Both the position numbers and the translations under genes were made by a program. The notes beneath the pieces were generated by a model that did no database searches, was not told the DNA's origin, and saw only the letters and a list, made by a program, of their open reading frames with translations. Shown here one piece after another: positions 8,119-16,880 of a stretch of DNA of 64,000 nucleotides (its first letter is position 1; each line of letters starts with the position of its first letter). The DNA comes from SAR116 cluster bacterium AG-447-A06 (GTDB lineage Bacteria; Pseudomonadota; Alphaproteobacteria; Puniceispirillales; Puniceispirillaceae), in NCBI GenBank assembly GCA_003212345.1, contig QCPZ01000006.1:40036-104035 (forward strand). Direction: 5' to 3'.

Positions 8119-9411
8119 TCAGCCAAGGTTTTCTCCCGGAAAATATTTTCGCAATCTCACATCAGCCGCACGGGCATGGCCTTCCATCCCTTCAAGTCGA
8201 GAAATACGAGCTGCAGCCTGTCCGACTTCACGGTTTGCATCTTTAGTCATACGTTGCGTGGTAACAATCTTTAAAAATTTATGAACTGACAAACCACCTG
8301 TGTAATGAGCCGCGCCTTTAGTTGGCAAGATATGGTTGGTGCCCGAACATTTATCACCGTAAGTCACAGTTGTTTCCTCACCGATAAATAGCGAGCCATA
8401 ATTTTTGAGGCGCGCAGTATACCATTCATCCTTATTGGTATGAACTTCAAGATGCTCGGCAGCATATTCATCAGAAATCTGGGCTGCCTCTTCATCGGTA
8501 TCACACAAAATCACTTCGCCATAATCTTGCCATGCAAGGGTTGCGGCATTCCTGGCAATTTCGGGCAGAGCGTTTATATGCCGATCCATCTGTGCTATCA
8601 CATCATCAGCAATTTTCCGTGATGTTGTGATGAGCCAAGCTGGTGAGTCAGGTCCATGCTCAGCTTGACTGACTAGATCTTCAGCTACCACGGCGGCATC
8701 AGCACTTTCATCAGCAATTACAGCAATTTCGGTTGGACCAGCAAACATATCAATTCCAACACGCCCGTACAGCATTCGTTTAGCCTCGGCAACAAAGCGG
8801 TTTCCCGGACCCACAAGTATGCGGGCGGGCTTTCCAGTGAAGAGGCCATTTGCCATCGATGCGATACCTTGAACCCCTCCCAAGGATAAAATTGTATCAG
8901 CCCCACACAGGTTCATCGCATAAATAATGCCCGGATTTGGCCCCTCTTTTCCGTTTGGTGCAGTACAAGCAATAACATTAGTAACGCCGGCCACCTTGGC
9001 TGTTGCTATCGACATGATTGCTGATGCCACATGGGCGTACCGGCCACCTGGAACATAACAGCCAGCCGTTTCTATCGGTATTGTTTTTTGCCCCGCCCAA
9101 AGCCCAGGCGAAAGTTCCGTTTCAAACTCGGATATTGACGCTAATTGTGCCTCGGCAAATTTTGTTACCCTGTCATAGGCAAACTGGATATCCGCTTTTA
9201 ACTGTGATGACACTCTCTCAGCAGAAGCGGCAATAATCTCTTCACTCACAATTGCATCACCATCATAGCCGTCGAGGTCACGACCGTAGGCAAGTGCAGT
9301 CTCCTCACCGCCAACTTCAATCTTAGCAAGCATATCTGCGACAATCCTGCGAGTTTCATCACTGCCAGATTGTGGGGTCTTTTTTGCTTTTTTTAGATAA
9401 GAAATTGTCAT
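8119..9411 (-). CDS. hpsN: Histidinol-dehydrogenase-family enzyme, probable sulfopropanediol 3-dehydrogenase (HpsN-like)
   Basis: A 430-residue HisD-superfamily zinc dehydrogenase. Zinc ligands of the family are visible as Gln and His in VSQAEHGPDS, Asp in GDKCSGTNH and His in EGMEGHARAAD. The VGPGNRFVAEAKRML segment and DMFAGPTEI are conserved. It is probably not the histidine-biosynthesis enzyme: it lies with an SDR and an MDR dehydrogenase rather than his genes and is divergent from an IclR regulator. HpsN oxidises (R)-2,3-dihydroxypropane-1-sulfonate to (R)-sulfolactate, and the SDR/MDR partners match hpsO and hpsP. The ATG at 9411 (MTISYLKK) is chosen over an in-frame extension to 9489 that reads into the divergent promoter. 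Specificity is inferred from synteny and family resemblance. Confidence 0.72.
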   Translation of the reverse strand: MTISYLKKAKKTPQSGSDETRRIVADMLAKIEVGGEETALAYGRDLDGYDGDAIVSEEIIAASAERVSSQLKADIQFAYDRVTKFAEAQLASISEFETELSPGLWAGQKTIPIETAGCYVPGGRYAHVASAIMSIATAKVAGVTNVIACTAPNGKEGPNPGIIYAMNLCGADTILSLGGVQGIASMANGLFTGKPARILVGPGNRFVAEAKRMLYGRVGIDMFAGPTEIAVIADESADAAVVAEDLVSQAEHGPDSPAWLITTSRKIADDVIAQMDRHINALPEIARNAATLAWQDYGEVILCDTDEEAAQISDEYAAEHLEVHTNKDEWYTARLKNYGSLFIGEETTVTYGDKCSGTNHILPTKGAAHYTGGLSVHKFLKIVTTQRMTKDANREVGQAAARISRLEGMEGHARAADVRLRKYFPGENLG

Positions 9412-9515
9412 TTTAGTTCCTATGAATAGTGAATGAAGTTTGGACGCCAAATAGAAATTTGAGGAAGCAAAAAATCTGCGTGGGTCCAACCGCTCTCCGA
9501 CAAAAGTATATTTTT

Positions 9516-9530
9516 GAGACTTTTAGTCTC
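9516..9530. promoter_or_regulatory. Inverted repeat in the hpsN-iclR divergent promoter
   Basis: GAGACT-TTT-AGTCTC is a perfect 6-base inverted repeat with a 3-base spacer, located between the HisD-family gene and the IclR regulator. It is a candidate operator, or part of one, for the IclR protein. No footprint information exists, so function is inferred from position only. Confidence 0.4.
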
Positions 9531-9555
9531 TTTTGATATATAATCATTAAAATAA

Positions 9556-9574
9556 AATGCATGAAACATGCATT
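9556..9574. promoter_or_regulatory. Palindromic candidate IclR operator
   Basis: AATGCATG-AAA-CATGCATT is a perfect 8-base inverted repeat around a 3-base centre, 66 bases upstream of the IclR-family start. IclR-family regulators commonly bind short palindromes in their own divergent promoter. It could control both the dehydrogenase operon and the regulator gene. Confidence 0.45.
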
Positions 9575-9639
9575 CGATCAAGTGAAATGTGTGTTTAAAG
9601 AAACGAATTTGTTGAATTAAATATGATTTGGAAAAAGTT

Positions 9640-10389
9640 ATGAGTGATACAACTCCACCAAACTTGCGCATTTTAAAAATTTTTGAAGTCATTGCTGATG
9701 CGGGCCGTCCACTGACGCCCACAGAAATTAACGAGCAGCTTTGCTGGCCAAAACAGAGTCTCCACCGTCTCTGCCAAACACTGATTATTGAGGGCTATCT
9801 TGTAAAGCAAGCGCGTCGACTACATCCAACAAAACGGCTATTGGTGCTGGCGGCGGGGTTAACCCAACATGCTGCAGGCCAGACAACGCGCCATCAAATT
9901 TTGCAAAATATAGCCCGTGAAACTGGAGAAACGGTCAATTTTGTCAGACCCGAAATCCAGGGAATGTTTTACGCTGATCGTGTTGAAACAGATTGGCCGT
10001 TTAGAGTTTTATTACCAGTTGGAACGCACGTCCCATTTCATTGTACCGCTAGTGGCAAAACCTATCTTGCTAGCCTGCCAGCTGCAAAACGGCGAACCAT
10101 GTTAGCGGGCCTCGACTTGCACCAATACACTGAAACCACTCACACAAGCGCTGCAACGCTGGAACAAGAATTAAAACAAGTCGCCCGAGATGGTTACGCA
10201 CTTGATCGTGAAGAATTCCACGAGGGAATGGTAGCGATTGCTGTTCCAGTTTTCGACTCAAGAAGGCGATATGTTGCTGCATTAGCGACGCATGGACCAA
10301 AACAGAGGTTTAATGTTGAAGACGCGATGACTAGGCGCAGTCTGTTAGTTGAGTCTGCCAAAATCATTACGGAGACCTTTGGGTATTAG
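9640..10389 (+). CDS. IclR-family transcriptional regulator
   Basis: A 249-residue regulator. The N-terminal winged helix-turn-helix spans roughly residues 8-65 (LTPTEINEQLCWPKQSLHRL) and the C-terminal IclR effector-binding domain includes PFHCTASGKTYLAS. The ATG at 9640 is preferred to a TTG at 9628. The gene is divergent from the HpsN/O/P-like operon, with two inverted repeats in the 228-base gap, so it most likely controls that operon in response to its substrate or an intermediate. It ends six bases from the convergent tcuB gene. The inducer cannot be read from sequence. Confidence 0.88.
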   Translation: MSDTTPPNLRILKIFEVIADAGRPLTPTEINEQLCWPKQSLHRLCQTLIIEGYLVKQARRLHPTKRLLVLAAGLTQHAAGQTTRHQILQNIARETGETVNFVRPEIQGMFYADRVETDWPFRVLLPVGTHVPFHCTASGKTYLASLPAAKRRTMLAGLDLHQYTETTHTSAATLEQELKQVARDGYALDREEFHEGMVAIAVPVFDSRRRYVAALATHGPKQRFNVEDAMTRRSLLVESAKIITETFGY

Positions 10390-10395
10390 ACAGGA

Positions 10396-11553
10396 CTAGC
10401 CACGGCGTGTCTCGCCAGCACTCGCGAGTAATGCAGCAAACCTATAGAGCCCATGCACAAATTTTGAATATGGCAGAATTAGAAAAAAGCCATAAACAAG
10501 GCCAAGATGCACTGCAAGGGTCAACCCCATTAAGCTGGTCTCACGCACTGCTAACAATAGCAAACCAGTGAAGCTGACCAAAAATAGCGACACGATGAAA
10601 GCATAATCCATACCAAGGCCGCTCTCATGTTTTACTGCAGGATGAAGGCGTCGCTTTTCAAAGAACAAGCCAGCAGTCCCAATACATAAAATAATACCAC
10701 CGACCGTTCCTAAAACCACTGGCAATTCGAAATAACCATACGGGGCCTCCCGACCAAACCCATAATGATAGATCGTACCAACCGATGTCGAGGCAAAACA
10801 CAACAGGAAGCCATACATCGTCAATTGATGATAAATACGCCGTAAATTACTTGACTGATCATCCCCACTGGGACAACCAGGTGCAGATATAACATCACTG
10901 GCAGAATCACCGCCAAGGTGGCGCATACTGGCCGATGCCTTTACCGCATCAACCAAATCCCGCATTCCGCTCCATTTTGCACCCGTGTGATGCCAATAGC
11001 GACGCCACCCCATCACAAACGCCACAATGACAAAAGCTGAAATCACAATCGGAATAGTTGCCATCACCGTATGTGGCATGATCTTGTAGAATGCCCCCTC
11101 ACCGAGGTGCACTCCCCAGAATAGTGAGGGTGCAATCATTGCAAGCATCAGACCGACAGTCAGCGCGAGGCCGCCTGAAATACCAAGCGTAACAAAGAGG
11201 CCATTTTGGCGAAATAAGCCAGCCAATGGACCAGGCCAAGCATAGGCCGCGTAACTGTCATTGCGAGCTGCAGCAAATGCTTGCGGGACATTCACGCCAA
11301 ATTCATGTGGTGGCGCATATTGGCAGGCATGATAGCATGCGCCACAGTTGTGACACAGATTCGACAAGTAGCCGACATCGCCTTCGTTAAAATGGCGGCG
11401 GCGTGTCATCGCTGGAAAGACAGCACAAAAGCCCTCGCAATATCGACACGCATTACAAATCTGCATAACCCTAGCCACCTCTTGGGAGGCCTTGGGGTCT
11501 AATAATGTCTTGAGGTCAAAGCCGTCAGCCTCAAGATTATCGATTAAGGACAC
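10396..11553 (-). CDS. tcuB: Tricarballylate utilization protein B (Fe-S/membrane electron carrier)
   Basis: A 385-residue protein with two cysteine clusters near the N terminus (CNACRYCEGFCAVFP and CHNCGACYHACQYAPP), as expected for 4Fe-4S centres, then a membrane-embedded C-terminal half with several helices and candidate haem-ligand histidines (YHQLTMYGF, HLGLVYGF). In Salmonella TcuB carries electrons from the reduced flavin of TcuA to the quinone pool. The GTG at 11553 is preferred because GGAGG is six bases upstream; it overlaps the end of tcuA by 17 bases, typical of coupling. It ends against the convergent IclR gene. Confidence 0.85.
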   Translation of the reverse strand: MSLIDNLEADGFDLKTLLDPKASQEVARVMQICNACRYCEGFCAVFPAMTRRRHFNEGDVGYLSNLCHNCGACYHACQYAPPHEFGVNVPQAFAAARNDSYAAYAWPGPLAGLFRQNGLFVTLGISGGLALTVGLMLAMIAPSLFWGVHLGEGAFYKIMPHTVMATIPIVISAFVIVAFVMGWRRYWHHTGAKWSGMRDLVDAVKASASMRHLGGDSASDVISAPGCPSGDDQSSNLRRIYHQLTMYGFLLCFASTSVGTIYHYGFGREAPYGYFELPVVLGTVGGIILCIGTAGLFFEKRRLHPAVKHESGLGMDYAFIVSLFLVSFTGLLLLAVRETSLMGLTLAVHLGLVYGFFLILPYSKFVHGLYRFAALLASAGETRRG

Positions 11554-12952
11554 GTGCTGCCTCCGCTCCTGCAATGCGGCCAAAAACGCCACCAATTGTC
11601 ATACCAATGCCACCAAGATAGCCCTGACCTAAAATATTGCCAGCCATAATCTCGCCAGCCGCAAACAGATTTGCTGCTGGTTTTCCATCCTGCATTACAA
11701 CCTGAGCACGGTCATTCACCGCAACCCCCATATAAGTAAAGGTAATGCCGGGTCGCAATGGGAATCCATAAAAGGGTGGCTTTATAATAGGGGCCGCCCA
11801 ATTTGTTTTGTTGATTTTTAGACCGGTTGTTGCCTTGCCATCAAGAATCATCTGATCAATTGGACCATCTGGGCAGACCGCGTTAAACTCATCAATAGTT
11901 GCCAACACGCTTGCTGGATCAAGATCTAACTGACCCGCTAACCCATTTATTGTATCATCAACAATGGGCGTAAAAACAGATGGCATGAAGCGCTTCACTG
12001 CATCCCTATCAATAATAGCGTAGGCAATCTGATCTGGTTGAGCTGCCACAAGCCTACCCCAGATCGCATATCTTTTTGGCCAGAAATCCTCCCCTTCATC
12101 ATAAAAACGTTTTCCATCTTTGTTTAGCACAACGGCAAATGGAACCGCGTCAACTCGACTGGCAATGCCACCATCGTATTTTGGGGCACGGGCATCGATA
12201 GCAACTGCATGGCATTGATCAATCGCACCCACTGGCTGTGCACCACGATCAAGCAACACCTTCAACACCCGGCCTCGATTATAAGGTGTACCGCGAACCA
12301 AGAAATTCTTTGCAGCATCACCCCACCCCTCAGCAAGCCAATCGAGATCTGCCTCAAATCCACCAGCGGCGGTAATAACCTGTTTAAATTTTAGCTTATA
12401 CTGATTGTCTTCCCAGTTGACACTAATGGCGTTGCAAAAACCATCTTCCATTTCAATGTCGGTGACATCAGCATCATAAAGGAACGTTATACCAACTGTC
12501 TCTGCGTATCTGCACAAGCTGTTCAACATGGCCCGACCCCCACCCAAAAAAAAGGCGTTTGTTCGGCCCAAATTCAATGTCCCCGACAGGGCTGACTGGA
12601 ACCTAACGCCTCGCTCTTCAAGCCATCTTGGCAACAGCTCTGATCCACGTAGTGCAATTTCAGCAAGATGTTCGTTTGTCACCCCCTTGGTGACGCGCAT
12701 GAGGTCTTCCCAATATTCATCAAAGCTATAGCGTTCAGTCATTACATCGGTTGGCGAATCATGCGCCGCACGTAAATTTCGAGTATGACGTGTGTTGCCG
12801 CCCCGCATGTCGCGCGGGGCCGTATCAATTACCAAAACTGAACAAAACCGTTCGGCAGCAGTTATGGCAGCAGTGATGCCAGCATTGCCACCTCCAATAA
12901 CAATAACATCCCATGGTGTTTCAACGATGGATTGGATAAAAGTTTTCGGCAT
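11537..12952 (-). CDS. tcuA: FAD-dependent tricarballylate dehydrogenase TcuA
   Basis: A 471-residue flavoprotein of the fumarate-reductase/succinate-dehydrogenase type. The FAD-binding motif VIVIGGGNAGITAAI is near the N terminus, and RGGNTRHTRNLR and the C-terminal NLFAAGEIMAGNILGQGY-type region are as in TcuA, which oxidises tricarballylate to cis-aconitate. The ATG at 12952 has AAGGCGG upstream; longer in-frame starts enter the operator region. It is followed by tcuB with a 17-base overlap. Related 3-oxosteroid and fumarate reductases are alternatives, but pairing with tcuB argues for tricarballylate or a similar polycarboxylate. Confidence 0.85.
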   Translation of the reverse strand: MPKTFIQSIVETPWDVIVIGGGNAGITAAITAAERFCSVLVIDTAPRDMRGGNTRHTRNLRAAHDSPTDVMTERYSFDEYWEDLMRVTKGVTNEHLAEIALRGSELLPRWLEERGVRFQSALSGTLNLGRTNAFFLGGGRAMLNSLCRYAETVGITFLYDADVTDIEMEDGFCNAISVNWEDNQYKLKFKQVITAAGGFEADLDWLAEGWGDAAKNFLVRGTPYNRGRVLKVLLDRGAQPVGAIDQCHAVAIDARAPKYDGGIASRVDAVPFAVVLNKDGKRFYDEGEDFWPKRYAIWGRLVAAQPDQIAYAIIDRDAVKRFMPSVFTPIVDDTINGLAGQLDLDPASVLATIDEFNAVCPDGPIDQMILDGKATTGLKINKTNWAAPIIKPPFYGFPLRPGITFTYMGVAVNDRAQVVMQDGKPAANLFAAGEIMAGNILGQGYLGGIGMTIGGVFGRIAGAEAARVLNR

Positions 12953-12964
12953 AAGACCGCCTTG

Positions 12965-12990
12965 ATATATTGTATACAATTGCATACAGT
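12965..12990. promoter_or_regulatory. Candidate GntR/FCD operator between tcuA and its regulator
   Basis: The 10-base palindrome TTGTATACAA (12970-12979) is followed one helical turn later by the near-copy TGCATACA (12981-12988). AT-rich palindromes centred on GTATAC are typical binding sites of FCD-type GntR regulators. The site lies 18 bases upstream of the tcuA start and about 32 bases upstream of the regulator start, well placed to repress both promoters. Confidence 0.6.
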
Positions 12991-13010
12991 ATAGAGAGAA
13001 GGAGGCCTTC

Positions 13011-13724
13011 ATGTCAACGGATTGGGCGGCACACGATGTGTCAGTTCGTGCACATTATGGGGCAAATTTGTCAGCCACGTCGCGGATCAGACACGTCTTA
13101 ACGGCAGCGATAACAGCTGGTGAGATTGCCCCTGGTGTCCGATTGAAAGAGATGGATCTTGGCCAGCAGCTTGGTGTTAGCCGTACACCCCTTCGCGAAG
13201 CGATCGCCTCCCTGAAAGCCGAAGGCATTTTATCAACCGGTGAGGATGGGGGATTGCGGGTTCGGGTTCTGGCCTATCACGACATTCACACGCTCTATGA
13301 ATTGCGTGCCGAGTTGGAGTCAATGGCAGCAGGACTCGCAGCAACACACGCCAGCCCAGCCGAGCGAGAGTTTATCGCGGATATAAGAACCAAAGAGGCT
13401 GCTCTTGTTGATAAGGGGGCTAGCCCAGTCGCACTCGCCAAGCTAAATGGGCAGTTTCATCAGTCAATTGCCCTTGCTAGCGATAATCCATTTTTGATTG
13501 AGGCCTTACAGCGTCTCAGCATGCTAATGGTACTTTTGGGGCCAACCGCCTATAGCCTATCCTCCCGTGTTCGTGAAATTGGCACCGAGCATGATGCAAT
13601 CAACCATGCTATTCAGAGCAGCGACCCAGCAGCAGCTAGACAAGCAGCGCAAACCCACCTGCAAAATGCGGTAAAGGCCCGTTTACACATCATTGCGGCC
13701 GGATACAAAGAAAATTTGGACTAG
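13011..13724 (+). CDS. GntR-family regulator with FCD domain
   Basis: A 237-residue regulator. The winged helix (about residues 22-85) has the recognition segment LGQQLGVSRTPLREAIASL; the C-terminal all-helical FCD domain holds candidate metal-binding histidines (FHQSIALAS, EHDAINHAI). GGAGG lies upstream of the ATG. It is divergent from tcuA across a palindromic operator candidate, so local control of tcuAB is likely. Salmonella tcuAB is instead controlled by a LysR-type protein, which makes this arrangement different. The ligand is probably an organic acid, as in many FCD regulators. Confidence 0.88.
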   Translation: MSTDWAAHDVSVRAHYGANLSATSRIRHVLTAAITAGEIAPGVRLKEMDLGQQLGVSRTPLREAIASLKAEGILSTGEDGGLRVRVLAYHDIHTLYELRAELESMAAGLAATHASPAEREFIADIRTKEAALVDKGASPVALAKLNGQFHQSIALASDNPFLIEALQRLSMLMVLLGPTAYSLSSRVREIGTEHDAINHAIQSSDPAAARQAAQTHLQNAVKARLHIIAAGYKENLD

Positions 13725-13795
13725 CGCCCTCCACCTTTTATCAAACAAAACAAAGCTATCAACTAACGGCAACCCTCTTAAATAAAGGAACCTTA

Positions 13796-14899
13796 ATGCG
13801 GCCCATTCTATCAGACATCCAGAATATTCTGGCCACTGCCAGCCTGGCGTTTGCCACAGGCATTGTTTTTCGCATGTTTGGCCTGCCTGCTCCTTTTCTA
13901 CTTGGCGCTCTTTTTGGTATTTGGATAACTGGCGCCGCCATTGCTCCCATCCGTAAGAGGCTTGGAGTTCCGCGTTGGCTTCACGTACCGGTGATCTTAG
14001 GGCTTGGCACAGTAATTGGTAGTAACTTTCGTCCTGATGTTTTGGCTCACATCGGGTCATCGGCAATTACCGTTGTCGCCATGTTTATTGCAACAATAAT
14101 AGCAACCCTTGCCGGGCTTACCTATTTGGTGCGGGTTCGCAAATACAGTTTTATCATGGCCCTACTAAGCTGCATTCCTGGTGGCCAAGCCGAGGTGACT
14201 GCAATAAGCCGCGATCTTGTCCAAAAAGATTACGTTGTAGCACTTTTTCATCTTTTACGGGTTGCGCTTGTGTTTTGCTCGACACCATTGATACTTGCCT
14301 TTGTTGAGGGTGACGCGGCGGTAATAAGATCCAATGACGCTCTCGCTAGCATGCCAGGCATTGCTGATATTGATCTAAACAGCATGCTTTTATTTTTAAT
14401 GATTTCGATTTTCAGTCTTCCGGTGGCAATACTTGTCCGATTGCCAATGCCGCATCTTCTTGGCCCATTACTGACCAGCTCAGCCTTTCATATTTTGGGC
14501 CTTGTAGAAATTCCAAGAATTAGCGAATTTGTCATTGTGGCACAGATTGTCATTGGTGCGTCAGTTGGAGCGCGGCTTGCCTGCGTTCCATTTCGTGAAC
14601 TTGCGATGTACATCCGGGATGCCACTGTCAACTCAGCCATTGTCCTATCAACATATGGTGTTGTCGCCTATTGTCTCGCTTTACTGACCGGTATTGATTT
14701 CATTAAAATGCTATTGGCATTTGTCCCGGGGGGACTCTACGAAGTAACATTACTGGCACTAATTTTTGGATTTGATATCGCCTTTGTTGCCTTTCACCAC
14801 ACAATTAGGGTGATGATGGTGTTTTTAGGACTTCCGTTTATCATAACCTTTGCCGAGCGACGTAATCTAATAAACCGAAATATTAAATCACCTCATTAA
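13796..14899 (+). CDS. AbrB-family (PF05145) polytopic membrane protein
   Basis: A 367-residue membrane protein with about ten hydrophobic segments in two similar halves; each half contains a glycine/proline loop (LLSCIPGGQAEVTAIS and LAFVPGGLYEVTLLAL). This repeated PGG-EVT pattern marks the AbrB/ammonia-monooxygenase-like membrane family, often found near organic-acid regulators and transporters. Function is not firmly known; transport or regulation of a carboxylate is a reasonable guess here because the gene follows the FCD regulator and precedes a hydroxyacid dehydrogenase. It is unrelated to the small DNA-binding AbrB of Bacillus despite the name. Confidence 0.75.
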   Translation: MRPILSDIQNILATASLAFATGIVFRMFGLPAPFLLGALFGIWITGAAIAPIRKRLGVPRWLHVPVILGLGTVIGSNFRPDVLAHIGSSAITVVAMFIATIIATLAGLTYLVRVRKYSFIMALLSCIPGGQAEVTAISRDLVQKDYVVALFHLLRVALVFCSTPLILAFVEGDAAVIRSNDALASMPGIADIDLNSMLLFLMISIFSLPVAILVRLPMPHLLGPLLTSSAFHILGLVEIPRISEFVIVAQIVIGASVGARLACVPFRELAMYIRDATVNSAIVLSTYGVVAYCLALLTGIDFIKMLLAFVPGGLYEVTLLALIFGFDIAFVAFHHTIRVMMVFLGLPFIITFAERRNLINRNIKSPH

Positions 14900-14935
14900 C
14901 CTCTTTACGGGCCTAAAAAGCAAGGGGACACTTTC

Positions 14936-15892
14936 ATGAAAATTGCAGTGCTGGATGATTGGGTTGAGTGTGCCCGGGATTGTTGCGATTGGAACCGCCT
15001 CGGAACAAATCAAGCAGGCACGAAAATCGTGGTTGACATATTCCATGATACAATATCAGGAAAAACTTTAGTCAAGAGGCTACAGCCATATGATATTATC
15101 TGCATAATGCGTGAGCGCACCCCAATTGATGCGCGATTAATGGATCAGTTGCCAAATTTGAGGGGCATTATTACCAGCGGCATGCGTAACGCCGCACTTG
15201 ATATTGCAGCTGCCAAAACACGCGGTATCATGCTTTCTGGGACCGAGTCCCCAGGTCACGCAACGGCTGAACTTGCTTTTACCCTGATTGCGATGCAGGC
15301 GCGCCAGCTGTTTTCCGCCGCGCAGTCAATGGCTGATGGTGGCTGGCAAACCCATCTAGGCCGAGACCTACGCGGTGCAAGGCTAGGTATTTTAGGGCTT
15401 GGTCGCCTTGGCGGAGCACTTGCAAAATATGGCGCGGCATTTGGTATGAATGTACAGGCATGGTCTCAAAATCTAACAAAAGACCGCTGTGCTGAAGTCG
15501 GAGTTGATTATGTTGATCGTGAAACCCTTTTTCGCACTTCCGATTTCATTTCAATCCACCTTAAATTATCTGACCGTGTTCGTCATCTGGTTGGGGTTGA
15601 TGAATTGGCTATGATGCAGCGCGACTCCTACCTTGTAAACACATCACGCGCTCCAATTATCGATATGCACGCCCTGACCGCCGCACTAAAAACAAAAAAA
15701 ATTGCTGGCGCAGCAATTGATGTTTACGACCTAGAACCTCTACCAAGCAGCGACCTATTACGCGGAACGACCAACCTTTTAATGACACCGCATATTGGTT
15801 ATGTGACACGCGAAACAATGAAGATTTTTTACAGCCAGACTTTAGAAGCAATCGAAGCGATGATCGCTGGCAGGCCAATCCGTCAGCTTTAG
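14936..15892 (+). CDS. D-isomer-specific 2-hydroxyacid dehydrogenase
   Basis: A 318-residue NAD-dependent dehydrogenase. The dinucleotide motif LGILGLGRLGGALA is central, and the catalytic triad is visible: Arg in NTSRAPIID (about residue 238), Glu in DLEPLP (about 265) and His in TPHIGYV (about 286). The family reduces 2-oxoacids or oxidises D-2-hydroxyacids, including phosphoglycerate, glyoxylate and lactate. The neighbours (FCD regulator, AbrB-type protein, tcuAB) suggest a role in organic acid use, but the substrate cannot be assigned. It starts 36 bases after the AbrB-type gene and is probably in the same transcript. Confidence 0.85.
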   Translation: MKIAVLDDWVECARDCCDWNRLGTNQAGTKIVVDIFHDTISGKTLVKRLQPYDIICIMRERTPIDARLMDQLPNLRGIITSGMRNAALDIAAAKTRGIMLSGTESPGHATAELAFTLIAMQARQLFSAAQSMADGGWQTHLGRDLRGARLGILGLGRLGGALAKYGAAFGMNVQAWSQNLTKDRCAEVGVDYVDRETLFRTSDFISIHLKLSDRVRHLVGVDELAMMQRDSYLVNTSRAPIIDMHALTAALKTKKIAGAAIDVYDLEPLPSSDLLRGTTNLLMTPHIGYVTRETMKIFYSQTLEAIEAMIAGRPIRQL

Positions 15893-16016
15893 AGTTAACA
15901 TATGGCTCTGATATGACCCAACTCACATATTTGTTGACGAAGACGAAATTTGTAACAAAAATGCAATCAATGACCGTCATCAATATCTATTTTTAAGGGC
16001 AGAGAGAAGACCATAG

Positions 16017-16865
16017 ATGCGCTTCGACACCTTAACACCTCCCGACGCTCAACCTATTTTCTCATTCGCAAATGGTGAAATGGGGTTTATATCTAATTAC
16101 ATCATAAGAATACTCGAAAAACTCACTGGGCAGCCGCGAATACGAAAGCTATATTTTGAATATGTGAACGACGACTTACCACCGAAGAATTTCTGGTCTG
16201 ACGCGCTTGATAGGCTAGACATAACAATTAACCTGACCAGGGATGTCAAAGATGGAGTTGCGGTCACAATTCCAAAAACCGGTCGAGTTTTGGCCATTTC
16301 AAACCACCCTTATGGCGTAATTGACGGCCTAGCGCTATGCGCATCGATGGCTGAAGTCCGAGACGATTACAAGATCATCACCCATAGAGTACTTCGTCAA
16401 GCGCCAGCAGTGATGGATAAAATCTTGCCCATTGATTTTGATGAAACTGAGGCGGCATTACTCAATAATTTGAAAACAAGGGCTGATGCAAAAAAACACC
16501 TTAAAAATGGAGGGGCGGTTATTATCTTTCCGGCAGGGGCTATTTCGCTCGCATCAAATTTCTTTGGTAATGCTGAGGACTCTGAATGGAAAACATTTGC
16601 TGCAAAGCTGGCGCAAGTGCCAAACACAACAACCATTCCATTTTATTTTGATGGGCGTAATTCATTGATTTATCAGATGGCTCGTCGCATCAGCGTCACT
16701 CTCGGCTATTCACTGATGTTTCGCGAAATTTGCAAAAAGATGGGACAAACCGTTTCTTTGCAGATGCGCCAACCTATTCAGGCAGAAACATTATCTAAAT
16801 ACAGCAACAGAACCGAAATAACGGAATATTTACGCCACTGCACCTACGGCCAGAAAGCATCTTAA
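16017..16865 (+). CDS. PlsC-like acyltransferase (lysophospholipid acyltransferase family)
   Basis: A 282-residue protein with the acyltransferase core: LAISNHPYGVIDGLAL carries the catalytic His and Asp, and VIIFPAGAISLAS corresponds to the FPEG substrate motif with Ala replacing Glu. These changes are typical of the haemolysin/ornithine-lipid type branch rather than classical PlsC. The product would be an acylated lipid made at the inner membrane. It is not obviously linked to its neighbours, and its end faces the convergent DUF3604 gene with a 15-base gap. Confidence 0.72.
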   Translation: MRFDTLTPPDAQPIFSFANGEMGFISNYIIRILEKLTGQPRIRKLYFEYVNDDLPPKNFWSDALDRLDITINLTRDVKDGVAVTIPKTGRVLAISNHPYGVIDGLALCASMAEVRDDYKIITHRVLRQAPAVMDKILPIDFDETEAALLNNLKTRADAKKHLKNGGAVIIFPAGAISLASNFFGNAEDSEWKTFAAKLAQVPNTTTIPFYFDGRNSLIYQMARRISVTLGYSLMFREICKKMGQTVSLQMRQPIQAETLSKYSNRTEITEYLRHCTYGQKAS

Positions 16866-16880
16866 TTCTGCTCAACCAAA

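Noticed and set aside
8119..9411. Annotation as biosynthetic histidinol dehydrogenase (hisD)
   Set aside because: Motifs fit the wider family, but the gene sits with SDR and MDR dehydrogenases and an IclR regulator, not with his genes.
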